Position numbers and translations under genes: made by a program. DNA of 21,013 nucleotides. Origin: Opitutia bacterium UBA977. GTDB taxonomy: Bacteria; Verrucomicrobiota; Verrucomicrobiia; Opitutales; Coraliomargaritaceae. Within the stretch, counting starts at the first letter, position 1. Each line of letters starts with the position of its first letter. The stretch spans positions 11,621 to 32,633 of the forward strand of contig DBBT01000131.1 in assembly GCA_002292345.1 (NCBI GenBank), written 5' to 3'. The notes under the pieces are model-generated. The model was given only the letters and a program-made list of their open reading frames with translations. It was not told the DNA's origin and did not search any database. Of the stretch, positions 1 to 8,057 are shown piece after piece.

Positions 1-1650
1 ATCAATGATAATACATTATTCGACGACTCTGAGGCGACGCGCCGGGTGATTGAGCCTGTCGAGTATTTCCGCGGTCGACCGAATTACACCGATTTGGTGT
101 TTGGTTTTATGAATCAAGTCGCGGAGCAGGTATTTGAACAGGGCGGGGCATGGACGACACCTGCGGGGGAACCGCGCTATTTGACGGCTTTGGCTTATTA
201 CTGGACGGAGCAGTCACCGTCGTTCCCGCTTCATCCCAGAGTGATGCCGGTGCTGACCTCGGATCGAGCGCAGTGGCATGACCCAGATTATCGGGCGCAG
301 GATAAGGCCTTGATTCAGCGTTGGGCAGATTCGGGTGCGGAAAGGCTTGCGACTTGGGATTATTACTTCGGCGCACCGTATGTGTATCCTCGCCAATTCA
401 ATCAGTGGATTGCAGAGAGTCTGAGATATATGAATGCCAACAGGGTCTCCGTCTTTTTCTCTCAATTGCCTTCGTCGTGGGGCTTGGATGGGTGTAAGGC
501 GTGGTTGGCAGCCGAGTTACTGTGGAATCCCGATCAAGATGCCGCCTTGCTGATAGATGAATATTATACGCATTTTTTCGGTGCGGCTGCAGTGCCAATG
601 CGGGCTTTCTACGAGCAGGCTGAGGCGCATCGCAATGCGAATGAGGGCAAGGCGGAATGGATCAAGTTTTACCAAGACGAATTTGGCATCGAGCTATTTG
701 ATGCGGCTCGTCTCGGTGAGTTGCGCGAGTTGATCGAGTCGGGCAAGGCGCTTCTCGCCGACGATCCGCGTCGCTTGGCACGTATCGAGGTGGTGTCAGA
801 GGCGTTTCGCTTGACGGAGTTATTTGCGCAGTATCATGCGAGCCGCGCTCGTTTGGTTGCGAATGGTTTGGATGTGTTGTCGGAGCGGAATGAGGGGATG
901 CCGAGTGCGTTACCCAAGCAACTGAGCGATTTTATTGCTGTGCGCGCGGCCTTTGATACATTTAGCGAGCAGTTACTGGAAGATCCAATCCATGCTCGAC
1001 TCAAGTCGTTTACGAAATCTGCAAAGTTCGATCCAGTTGCCTTTGCTTTGGCTGCGATGGCGCAGGCTGGAGTTGAGCTCTCGGCAAGCGATTATCTGGA
1101 GTATGCCGCTGTCGCTGAGGTTGCGCAGCAATGGGGGGCGGATGTCGGAGCGTTTCAGTCTATACTGGCTAATGTCGATTTGCTGCACGAGGCGACCGCG
1201 CTGAAGGCAAGGAACTTCCTCGGCCCAGATTTACCAAATGTGTCTGGGTGGAATCTTGATTTTCGTCCTGCCGAGCATTTAGCGGTCGGGCCCGTCAGTG
1301 CGAATCAGGGTATCCGCGTTACGGGTGCGGATGTGTTCTCAATCTTTCGAGATGTTGCCGTGGTTTCGGGGCAGCGCTACCTGTTGGATGCCAACATAGG
1401 CTATCAGATTAGTCCGGATAATCGTACGCAGGTGAGGCTGTCATGGAAGGACCAGAATGGCGAGGCTCTACAGCGAGAGACACTGTTCCGCTGTCCGACG
1501 GGAAGTTCGGATGGAGTGCGACGTGTTGTGTTACCAATCCGCGCACCAGAGCAAGCGACTTCGATGCGGGTACGTTTCTTTATTTCGCGGCAATACGAGG
1601 GAGACTTTTTAGAGCTTCACCGCGCGGACTTCGGTTTAATCGCGAAGTAG
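1..1650 (+). CDS. DUF4838 domain-containing protein, 5' end outside the window
   Basis: The reading frame is open from base 1 with no stop upstream of the first GTG (46), so the true start lies left of the window; 549 residues are visible. The stretch with GRPNYTDLVFGFMNQVAEQV, the following TALAYYWTE and the ATWDYYFGAPY segment resemble DUF4838, a family of large, often exported proteins found beside glycoside hydrolases and thought to be TIM-barrel glycosidase relatives. The last 140 or so residues (from about ARNFLGPDLPNVSGWNLDF) look like a beta-sandwich module of carbohydrate-binding type. No signal peptide can be judged because the N-terminus is missing. It ends 13 bases before the convergent methyltransferase gene. 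A role in polysaccharide breakdown is inferred from the family; the substrate is unknown. Confidence 0.8.
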   Translation: MNDNTLFDDSEATRRVIEPVEYFRGRPNYTDLVFGFMNQVAEQVFEQGGAWTTPAGEPRYLTALAYYWTEQSPSFPLHPRVMPVLTSDRAQWHDPDYRAQDKALIQRWADSGAERLATWDYYFGAPYVYPRQFNQWIAESLRYMNANRVSVFFSQLPSSWGLDGCKAWLAAELLWNPDQDAALLIDEYYTHFFGAAAVPMRAFYEQAEAHRNANEGKAEWIKFYQDEFGIELFDAARLGELRELIESGKALLADDPRRLARIEVVSEAFRLTELFAQYHASRARLVANGLDVLSERNEGMPSALPKQLSDFIAVRAAFDTFSEQLLEDPIHARLKSFTKSAKFDPVAFALAAMAQAGVELSASDYLEYAAVAEVAQQWGADVGAFQSILANVDLLHEATALKARNFLGPDLPNVSGWNLDFRPAEHLAVGPVSANQGIRVTGADVFSIFRDVAVVSGQRYLLDANIGYQISPDNRTQVRLSWKDQNGEALQRETLFRCPTGSSDGVRRVVLPIRAPEQATSMRVRFFISRQYEGDFLELHRADFGLIAK

Positions 1651-1663
1651 TCGAATCGGGCGG

Positions 1664-2230
1664 TTAAATCTTGCGGGCAACCCAGAGGATTGGTGGCACA
1701 CGTTTGCCGGTGACGATGGGCTCGTGGCTTTCCACTGTCCAGCCCCGCTCTTGGACTGTCTGCATCCAGTCCGCGACTTGATTGGCTTCAGTCTGGCCGC
1801 CGTCGTGGCCTCGATAAGCGGTGACGAGTAGCAGACCACCTGGTTTGAGCAGTTCGCTGGCAGCGCGCAATCCGCCGAGAGTCGATTTGGGCTCCGTCTG
1901 AATGCTTTTGTCGCTGCCCGGGAGGTAGCCGAGGTTAAATGTGATCGCACTCATTGTCTGCGCGTAGTTTGAGCATAGCGAGTTAAGCGCTTGCGCATGG
2001 TCAGCAACGAGCAGCTCGACTTGAGCGAGGCAGCCGGCCGCTGCAAGCCGTGTGCGTGTGGCGTCGATCGCAGAGACCTGAATGTCGATGGCGATGACAT
2101 GGCCTTCGGGGCCGACTAGTGTAGCCATCACTGTGCTGTCGTAGCCGTTGCCAGCAGTGGCATCGAGCGCATGGTCGCCTGGCTTGAGGTGTGCGCCCAA
2201 GTAATCGTGGACAATGTCAGTGATTTGCAT
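1664..2230 (-). CDS. mnmM: MnmM (YtqB)-type class I SAM methyltransferase, probable tRNA wobble-uridine methylase
   Basis: 188 residues from the ATG at 2230. Motif I is LDATAGNGYDS (residues 22-32) and the motif IV region is FNLGYLPGSDKS (98-109); both are hallmarks of the rRNA_methylase/YtqB family. The B. subtilis member, MnmM, methylates nm5(s2)U34 of tRNA to mnm5(s2)U. An upstream in-frame ATG at 2272 would add 14 residues, but the family normally begins just before the xxTDIVHDYL helix, and starting at 2230 leaves only a 14-base overlap with the preceding oxidoreductase gene. That overlap implies co-transcription and translational coupling. The neighbour resembles the FAD half of E. coli MnmC, which makes the amine substrate of MnmM; this supports a tRNA role over rRNA methylation. 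Family assignment is strong; substrate is inferred. Confidence 0.8.
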   Translation of the reverse strand: MQITDIVHDYLGAHLKPGDHALDATAGNGYDSTVMATLVGPEGHVIAIDIQVSAIDATRTRLAAAGCLAQVELLVADHAQALNSLCSNYAQTMSAITFNLGYLPGSDKSIQTEPKSTLGGLRAASELLKPGGLLLVTAYRGHDGGQTEANQVADWMQTVQERGWTVESHEPIVTGKRVPPILWVARKI

Positions 2231-3314
2231 CGGTCTGGGGCGGGTTAGCGACTGTTTCGACGAAGCGCGCAATGTCGATTTCGGGATCGAGTGGTTGGCC
2301 GCTGAGTAGGTGTGCTAAGAATTGGCGGATCAATTCGGGGGCGAGTGAGGCGCCCTTGGAGCCGAGCCCATTGAAAATGTGCAGTCCGGCTTCGGTGGGA
2401 TGGTTGCCTATGAAGGGGCGGATATCTTTGGTGGAGGGGCGCAGACCGGCATGGTGCTGTTTAACCGTGAGCGCGTGTTGTGGGGCGATAAAGGATCGCG
2501 CGGCATCGAGCAGTTCGCGCGCGCCGGCTGCAGTTGGCTCGGGGGTCGCGTCGTTGCTGTCAAAAGTCGCGCCGAGGCGAAAGGTATGATCGCCGTAGGG
2601 TAGTAGCCACTTGCGATGGTGGTAGATCGCGCGCGGCAGATTGAGTGTCGGGCACTCGAGTATCAAGGTCTCGCCTTTAGCGGGGGTGAGCGGTAACCAG
2701 TTGAACCATGGATTGTCCTGCATGCCGACGCCTTCGCTAAAGATAACATGATCCGCTTCGAGGTCGTGGTAGCTCCATTGCGAGTCGTGTCGAGTTAAGT
2801 TGGCGTGGCTGAAGGTCTCGTCGCGGAAGATGCCTGCTTGGGCGAAATGCTCACGCAAAGTTTGCAGCAGAAGCGGCAACCGAACGTAGGCGGCTTGTTT
2901 GATCTGAAAGCTGCCGTGTGTATCTTCAAATGAATCGGGTCCGTCGCCCTTGTCGATAGGGTCGCCAAGTACATTTGCATAGCGCGGGTTGCGCATACGC
3001 CTGCCTAATCGCTTAACGTCGGAACTATTTTGGCAATAGCGGACGAGGGGAATTGGGTGGTATAGTTCGACCTCGAACTGTTGCTCCAGTTCACGGTAAG
3101 TGGCAGCAGCATGTGAAATCAGCATATCGAAGCCCCAACTCTTGGTCATCCAGCGACCGGTGACGGGATTGATGATGCCGCCCGCGACTTGCGAGGCATT
3201 GGGCAGTACGGTGCTGCCGATGAGCGTCACGTGTTGCCCGGCTTGCTCCAATCGCCATGCGAGTAGGCAACCCGCGAGGCCCGCGCCGACCACAATATGT
3301 TTTTTGATGCTCAT
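2217..3314 (-). CDS. DAO-family FAD-dependent oxidoreductase resembling MnmC(o)
   Basis: 365 residues. The N-terminal Rossmann motif is VVGAGLAGCLLAWRLEQ with G10, G12 and G15. Later segments track the C-terminal oxidoreductase domain of E. coli MnmC: GLRPSTKDIRPFIGN (290-304; MnmC has G-R-x-x-T-R-D-x-x-P-x-x-G-N) and GLGSKGASLAP (317-326; MnmC has LGSRGLCSAP). MnmC(o) removes the carboxymethyl group of cmnm5(s2)U in tRNA to give nm5(s2)U. The fused methylase half of MnmC is absent here, but an MnmM-type methylase overlaps its 3' end. A GAGG ribosome-binding sequence (3321-3324) lies 6 bases before the ATG, and a TATATA (3335-3340) could be a -10 element. A general amino-acid or sarcosine-type oxidase remains the alternative. 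Confidence 0.7.
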   Translation of the reverse strand: MSIKKHIVVGAGLAGCLLAWRLEQAGQHVTLIGSTVLPNASQVAGGIINPVTGRWMTKSWGFDMLISHAAATYRELEQQFEVELYHPIPLVRYCQNSSDVKRLGRRMRNPRYANVLGDPIDKGDGPDSFEDTHGSFQIKQAAYVRLPLLLQTLREHFAQAGIFRDETFSHANLTRHDSQWSYHDLEADHVIFSEGVGMQDNPWFNWLPLTPAKGETLILECPTLNLPRAIYHHRKWLLPYGDHTFRLGATFDSNDATPEPTAAGARELLDAARSFIAPQHALTVKQHHAGLRPSTKDIRPFIGNHPTEAGLHIFNGLGSKGASLAPELIRQFLAHLLSGQPLDPEIDIARFVETVANPPQTDANH

Positions 3315-3427
3315 GACTGTCCTCTTACAAAGCGTATATACTGAAAACCTGGAAAGCTAAAAAGCAGGGCGGTGCTATTTCTGTCTGATTTCTTGCTAAC
3401 CATGCTCAAATCGATAATAGTTCGTGA

Positions 3428-3889
3428 GTGAATATTTTTCATCGTATCCGTGCGTGTCGTTGGGGCATCCGGGAGCGTCGTTTGCCTGAGGAGAGCACGC
3501 GGGCGCAGCGGGGCACCTTTGGCGAAGACCTCGCGGCGGATCATTGTCGACGTGTGCTTGGTTATCGCGAAATAGCTCGCAACTGGCGCTATAAGCGAGA
3601 TGAAATCGACCTGATCTGTCAGGATGGCGAGGTTTTGGTCTTTGTTGAAGTGCGCGCGCGCGCGGAATCGGCACTAGTTTCGGGTTTTTATTCCGTGGAT
3701 CGTCACAAAAAAGATGTTTTGCGGCGCGGTTGTGGTAACTATTTGAAGCAGTTGAAAAAACCACCAAAGCACTTCCGCTTTGACATTATAGACGTCTCAA
3801 TTTGCAAAGGTGGGAGTGGAATGTTGCAACATTACCCAAATGTGCCTCTTTTTCATAAACATTTTTCAGTCCAACGCCAACAGTCATGA
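3428..3889 (+). CDS. YraN (UPF0102) family endonuclease-like protein
   Basis: 153 residues from a GTG start. The UPF0102 core begins near RGTFGEDLAADHC (28-40) and continues with WRYKRDEIDLICQDGEVLVFVEVRAR (from about 53). D58, E59, D61 and E74 fit the restriction-endonuclease-like D...ExK core, with arginine at the position often held by lysine (VEVR76). The family is widespread and poorly characterised; a nuclease role is suggested by its fold only. No clear Shine-Dalgarno precedes the GTG, and the first 25 residues lie outside the conserved domain, so the start is less certain than the gene. Its TGA overlaps the ATG of zwf (ATGA, 3886-3889), so the two are probably translationally coupled. 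Confidence 0.85.
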   Translation: MNIFHRIRACRWGIRERRLPEESTRAQRGTFGEDLAADHCRRVLGYREIARNWRYKRDEIDLICQDGEVLVFVEVRARAESALVSGFYSVDRHKKDVLRRGCGNYLKQLKKPPKHFRFDIIDVSICKGGSGMLQHYPNVPLFHKHFSVQRQQS

Positions 3890-5442
3890 CGAACGAAACA
3901 GACGAATCTAGACACCCTTTTCTAAAAGGCTTGAGCAAGCATCGAGGCGCACCGCCGACGGTGGTGGTTATTTTTGGTGCCTCCGGCGACTTGACAGCGC
4001 GTAAGTTAGTGCCTGCTATTTTCAATCTTGGGGTGGATAATTTGCTGCCTGGGCAGTTTCACCTAATTGGTTTCGGACGTAAGCTGATCGAGGCAGATCA
4101 GTTTCGTGAGATTATGGATGAGGCGATCGATGAGCATTCACGTCGTCCTCTTAACAAAGAAATATGGGAGCGTGTACGCCAAAAAATGACGTATCATGTG
4201 GGTGGATACGATGATGGAGAAGCCTTTGCTTCGCTTGCTAAAAAGATTGATAAGATCGAGGCTGAGCTTGGCCGGGATGTGCAGCGTCTGTTCTATATTT
4301 CGACGCCACCGAGCGTATTTCAACCGATTGTAGAGAACCTCGGCAGTAGTGGCATGGCGCAGGCGCATGTCGGCACGAAGTTGGCCTCGAAGGTGATCAT
4401 CGAGAAACCGTTTGGCCGAGATCTTGCTTCGGCGCGGGCGTTAAATGCCACGCTCAATAGTGTATTTGAAGAGCCGCAGATCTATCGAATTGACCACTAT
4501 CTTGGCAAAGAGACGGTGCAGGATCTGTTAGTGCAGCGTTTTGCCAATTCGATTTTCGAACCGATGTGGAATCGTGAGCATGTCGATTGCGTGCAGATTA
4601 CAGTCGCAGAGAGTCTTGGTGTCGGCACACGTGGCGGTTATTACGATACCAGTGGTGCGCTGCGCGATATGATTCAGAACCATACGATGCAACTCGTCGC
4701 TCTGACGGCGATGGAGCCACCAGTTTCGCTCGACCCAGAGTCGATTCGTGACGAGAAGGTAAAAGTGTTGAAGGCGATTCAGCCGCTGGAGCTGAAGGTC
4801 GATGGTGGTGATGTTGTTCGTGGGCGCTACACTGCAGGTTTGGTCAATGGTGAGCCGGTCGACGGCTACACTGATGCACCAGGTATTCCGGCAGATTCAT
4901 CCACAGAGACTTACGCAGCATTGCGCCTGTCGATCAACAATTGGCGCTGGCAGGGTGTGCCGTTCTATATTCGTTCGGGCAAGCGCATGCCGCGGCGTGC
5001 GAGTGAGATTGCGATTCAGTTTAAGCGTCCTCCGGGCATTCTTTTTTCGGAGGGTAAGAAGTTCGACGTGGCGCAGAACACAATGGTGATTCGTATCCAA
5101 CCAGACGAAGGGGTTACTTTGATCATGAATTCGAAGGTTCCGGGCCTGGAAACGCGCACGCAGCCAGTGAAGATGCACTTCCGTTATGCGACGACTTTTG
5201 GCTCTAATACCCCTGAAGCGTACGAGCGTTTGATTCTCGATGCAATGATCGACGATAGCACACTTTTCATTCGTGGCGATGAGACGGAAGCGTCTTGGAA
5301 GTTGGTGACGCCCATTCTAGAGCATTGGGAAAAGTGCGGCCAAAGTGGGATCGCGGAGTATGCGTCAGGTTCATGGGGTCCTGCTGAGAGCGAACGCTTG
5401 CTTCAAGAAAAAGGCCACCAATGGCGCCGCTCGGGGTCGTAG
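3886..5442 (+). CDS. zwf: glucose-6-phosphate 1-dehydrogenase
   Basis: 518 residues, normal family length. The coenzyme motif GASGDLTARKL starts at residue 31, EKPFG is at 173-177 and the substrate/catalytic signature RIDHYLGKE is at 201-209. The enzyme oxidises glucose 6-phosphate to 6-phosphogluconolactone with NAD(P)+, the first step of the oxidative pentose phosphate pathway, in the cytoplasm. The ATG at 3886 overlaps the yraN-like stop codon. About 20 residues precede the Rossmann strand, which is usual. An OpcA-like assembly protein follows 44 bases later, the arrangement known from cyanobacteria and actinobacteria. No phosphogluconolactonase or 6-phosphogluconate dehydrogenase gene is present in the window. 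Confidence 0.98.
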   Translation: MTNETDESRHPFLKGLSKHRGAPPTVVVIFGASGDLTARKLVPAIFNLGVDNLLPGQFHLIGFGRKLIEADQFREIMDEAIDEHSRRPLNKEIWERVRQKMTYHVGGYDDGEAFASLAKKIDKIEAELGRDVQRLFYISTPPSVFQPIVENLGSSGMAQAHVGTKLASKVIIEKPFGRDLASARALNATLNSVFEEPQIYRIDHYLGKETVQDLLVQRFANSIFEPMWNREHVDCVQITVAESLGVGTRGGYYDTSGALRDMIQNHTMQLVALTAMEPPVSLDPESIRDEKVKVLKAIQPLELKVDGGDVVRGRYTAGLVNGEPVDGYTDAPGIPADSSTETYAALRLSINNWRWQGVPFYIRSGKRMPRRASEIAIQFKRPPGILFSEGKKFDVAQNTMVIRIQPDEGVTLIMNSKVPGLETRTQPVKMHFRYATTFGSNTPEAYERLILDAMIDDSTLFIRGDETEASWKLVTPILEHWEKCGQSGIAEYASGSWGPAESERLLQEKGHQWRRSGS

Positions 5443-5486
5443 CCTTTAAAGTAAGAACTGACTTTCAGCGTTCAAAACATTTCATT

Positions 5487-6470
5487 ATGGCCGAATTAAT
5501 TAATGCCCTTCCAGGGGTGGAACTTCCTGTTAGCGAGGTGACCAATAGGCTCGCTTCGATGTGGGATTCCGAGCCCTCGACTGCGCATCTGGAGTCGCGA
5601 GCGTCGCAGATGAATGTGGTGCTGCACTTTGGCCTAGAAGTAACGGCAGAAGAGGCGCGTGAGCGCTTCGATGCACTGATTCGTTTCGCGCAGCGCTATC
5701 CAAGCCGAATCATTGTGCTATGCCCGACGCGTGCGGATCTAGAGGGTGGGATGGAGAGTAAGCTTTTTAGCCAATGCTATATTGGTGATTCGCACCGCGA
5801 GATGTGCTGCTGTGAAGCCTTGATGCTGCGCTATAAGTCGGAAGATTTCGGATATTTGGCGAATCAAGTGTCGATCTGGTTGGAGGGCGATTTACCGACG
5901 TATCACTGGTTTAGCGGGGTTCCGGCGAAGCGGGTGGAGACTTATTTTGATAACTTGCTGCTGGGCGTGCGTCGTTGCGTTTACGATAGCTCGGTGGAAT
6001 TAGAGGATTTATCGAAACTGAATTGGCCAGATCCAAGCCGTGTAGGCGATTTGGCTAAGGCGCGGTTACTACCAGCTCGGCAGGCGATCGGCCAGTTTAT
6101 GAGTGGCTATTCGGCCGAGAGCCTGTGCGATGGCCTGCAGGCGGTCCGTGTGCGACACTGTGCATCGATGCCCGGCGAAGGTCGTGGCCTGCTGGAATGG
6201 GTGCAGTCATGTTTCACTGATTGCGATGACAGCAAGTCGGGCTTAACGCCCAGCACGGAATTCTCACTGATCGAATCAGAGTCGTCCGACGTGAGTGCGT
6301 TAGAACTAGAATTTGTTTACAACGACGAGCGCTACTTGAGATGTCGCAAATTCAAGAATGGCTCGCGTGGCGAAATCCACGCTTCGTTAGGGAAAGGCGA
6401 AACGGAGGTCTACACTCAAGTGAAGCCAATGGCGACTGAGCAAGCGCTGGCCGAAGCGTTTTTCTTTTAA
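5487..6470 (+). CDS. opcA: OpcA-like glucose-6-phosphate dehydrogenase assembly/activator protein
   Basis: 327 residues from the ATG at 5487; an in-frame ATG at 5421 would overlap the end of zwf by 22 bases and add 22 residues unlike the family. The order of segments fits OpcA (PF10128): RIIVLCP (74-80), a cysteine-rich strand with three adjacent cysteines (C107-C109, REMCCCEALML), then VSIWLEGDLPTYHWFSG (128-144), matching the family pattern of a hydrophobic strand, DLP and an aromatic pair. OpcA binds and activates G6PDH and in cyanobacteria links it to redox state. Its position right after zwf supports the call. It is convergent with the peroxiredoxin gene, with 31 bases between the stop codons. 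Confidence 0.82.
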   Translation: MAELINALPGVELPVSEVTNRLASMWDSEPSTAHLESRASQMNVVLHFGLEVTAEEARERFDALIRFAQRYPSRIIVLCPTRADLEGGMESKLFSQCYIGDSHREMCCCEALMLRYKSEDFGYLANQVSIWLEGDLPTYHWFSGVPAKRVETYFDNLLLGVRRCVYDSSVELEDLSKLNWPDPSRVGDLAKARLLPARQAIGQFMSGYSAESLCDGLQAVRVRHCASMPGEGRGLLEWVQSCFTDCDDSKSGLTPSTEFSLIESESSDVSALELEFVYNDERYLRCRKFKNGSRGEIHASLGKGETEVYTQVKPMATEQALAEAFFF

Positions 6471-6501
6471 GTCGACGATTCGTTGCGCGACTTAGCACGA
6501 C

Positions 6502-6996
6502 TTATTTTTCCAACTCGTCGAGGGCTGCGAGCACATCGTCAGCCTGATTTGCGGTGGAAGCTTTCAGATCGAGCCAGACTAGTTTGCCGTTTTTGAAGAT
6601 GTAGGCTTGGCGACTCCAACGGCTCTTATCAAATGCGGTACTCACCACTTTGTCGGTGTCGGCAATCAGCGTGAAGGGAAGCTGGTGCTTGTTACGAAAC
6701 GCCGCTTGTGTTTTGGCGGTATCTGCGGAAATGCCGAATATGGTGACGCCTCGTTGTTGTAGCAACTCCCATGAATCGCGTAGACTGCAGGCTTGCTTGG
6801 TGCACCCAGGGGTCATCGCCTTGGGGTAGAAAAAGACGACGGTGGTGCCAGTGTTGAATGCAGCCCCGAGATCGATCGTGTTACCAGTATGATCGATGGC
6901 AGAAATTTGTGGTGCATCACTGCCGACTTCAAGTCCAGCGGAGAGCATGTTGGCGAATAGAGAAAAAATCATGAGCGGGATAATGAGAAGTTTCAT
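6502..6996 (-). CDS. exported PrxQ/BCP-type thiol peroxidase
   Basis: 164 residues. The first 20 form a signal peptide (MKLLIIPLMIFSLFANMLSA, likely cut after LSA). The peroxiredoxin motif FYPKAMTPGC (56-65) contains the peroxidatic cysteine C65, with C70 five residues on as the resolving cysteine of many PrxQ/BCP enzymes. Such enzymes reduce hydrogen peroxide and alkyl hydroperoxides using thioredoxin-like donors; export suggests action in the periplasm, where the electron donor is not evident from this window. It lies 57 bases after the cyclic-nucleotide-binding gene on the same strand and could share its transcript. No strong ribosome-binding sequence precedes the ATG. Confidence 0.93.
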   Translation of the reverse strand: MKLLIIPLMIFSLFANMLSAGLEVGSDAPQISAIDHTGNTIDLGAAFNTGTTVVFFYPKAMTPGCTKQACSLRDSWELLQQRGVTIFGISADTAKTQAAFRNKHQLPFTLIADTDKVVSTAFDKSRWSRQAYIFKNGKLVWLDLKASTANQADDVLAALDELEK

Positions 6997-7053
6997 ACAG
7001 GATCAATCGTATTGCAGCCGGTCGCCTTACAGCCGAATCAATAAAATTCCCGA

Positions 7054-7437
7054 TTAAGACTTTTTATGCTTTACCGACCACACAGTAGAGACGCGTGTCA
7101 CGTCGGCCAACTTTTGAGTGGTGCGCTCCAAGCGACTGGCGAGTGTCTTGAAGATTTTGATGGCGATCTCAGGGTGTTCTCGAATCACGTTTTCCATGTC
7201 GCCAACGTCATATTTTATGACGGTGGTCGGAGTGCGTGCTTTGACGGTACAGGTTCGGGGCTTACCGAGAATGTCGCCCATCTCGCCAAAAATCGTGCCA
7301 GGATACATTAGAACGTTGAGCATGATATCGTCTTTGTAGACTTCGACCGCACCTTTTTCTAAAACATAAAAGCCCGTGCTCTCAGAGCCTTGTTTGATGA
7401 TGCTTGCACCTGGGCGATATTCTTCAACTTTTTGCAC
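7054..7437 (-). CDS. stand-alone cyclic nucleotide-binding (CNMP-fold) protein
   Basis: 127 residues, a single CNMP-binding beta-barrel and nothing else. YVLEKGAVEVYKD (24-36) and FGEMGDILGKPRTCTV (50-65) are the usual landmarks; E52 and R61 sit where ribose and phosphate contacts are made in CRP-type domains. There is no helix-turn-helix, kinase or channel segment, so it may act by protein contact or sense a ligand for a partner. The start is a GTG with no clear Shine-Dalgarno; the frame is closed by a stop 30 bases upstream and offers no ATG. It sits between an unknown membrane-anchored protein and the exported peroxiredoxin on the same strand. Ligand binding is inferred from family residues only. 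Confidence 0.85.
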   Translation of the reverse strand: MQKVEEYRPGASIIKQGSESTGFYVLEKGAVEVYKDDIMLNVLMYPGTIFGEMGDILGKPRTCTVKARTPTTVIKYDVGDMENVIREHPEIAIKIFKTLASRLERTTQKLADVTRVSTVWSVKHKKS

Positions 7438-7552
7438 TTGTTTAGTTAAATCAGATACGACTCGTTAAGCAAGCACTTGATTTACCTAGTTCAGTATCAA
7501 TGCGAATCTATGAATTGATCGTCCCTGCCTAACTATTTGTCTTGATCAGAAT

Positions 7553-8032
7553 TTATTCGGTATTTTGAGGCTGACCGAGCGCGGTTTCTTTAGGAGCATT
7601 GTCGACCAGTTCGGCTTTCGCGCTGTTGATAGCGTGCTTAATTTCATTGAGCTTCGTGCCGCTTAGTCCGCTTGGCTTCTCCTCGCTGTTTGCGATCAAC
7701 TCATAGCGTTTGCCAGCACCATCGCCGCGCACCGAAAGCGCAACCGAGAGCACTTTGTCGAGGTGAGCTTTGGCATCTGCGTTAATATACCAAAGCTGGC
7801 GGTGAATCGCGCCAGCGGCGATCCCGTGATCGATGATTGCCGCCCATTGGGCTTTCGTCGGCTCATCCATGCTAGAATTACCAGAGATGTAAATGCCCAG
7901 TGGAAGCTGTAGTTCGCTGGCAATCGCATGGGCACGCATGTTGCTTGCGCCGTAGCGAGCGCCAGATTCGAAGATCGCAATCGCACCGAACACCAGTGCC
8001 AGAAGTAGTAGTAGATTTTTTAATTTATCCAT
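7553..8032 (-). CDS. hypothetical membrane-anchored protein
   Basis: 159 residues from the ATG at 8032; an upstream ATG at 8071 would overlap the end of pyk and place 13 polar residues before the membrane segment. Residues 2-20 (DKLKNLLLLLALVFGAIAI) form one hydrophobic anchor, followed by a soluble, alanine-rich domain with no motif I recognise and a polar tail ending GQPQNTE. There is no cysteine, so it is not a lipoprotein. It begins 25 bases after pyk and is probably co-transcribed with it. I do not recognise the family and propose no function. Confidence 0.7.
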   Translation of the reverse strand: MDKLKNLLLLLALVFGAIAIFESGARYGASNMRAHAIASELQLPLGIYISGNSSMDEPTKAQWAAIIDHGIAAGAIHRQLWYINADAKAHLDKVLSVALSVRGDGAGKRYELIANSEEKPSGLSGTKLNEIKHAINSAKAELVDNAPKETALGQPQNTE

Positions 8033-8057
8033 TAAAAGGGCGGGGATGGTTACCGAT

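Noticed and set aside
2272..3360. Plus-strand open frames opposite the FAD oxidoreductase (2272-2589, 3100-3360)
   Set aside because: They lie antisense to a gene with clear family motifs and show no domain features of their own.
3355..3380. AGCA/TGCT hairpin with T-run upstream of the FAD oxidoreductase gene
   Set aside because: Four-bp core stem with mismatches, in the leader and not after a gene; likely chance in A/T-rich sequence.
6469..6508. AAGTCG with two CGACTT copies before ATTTTT as a terminator between opcA and the peroxiredoxin gene
   Set aside because: Six-bp stem, large loop and interrupted T-run; it also runs into the peroxiredoxin stop codon. Too weak to annotate.
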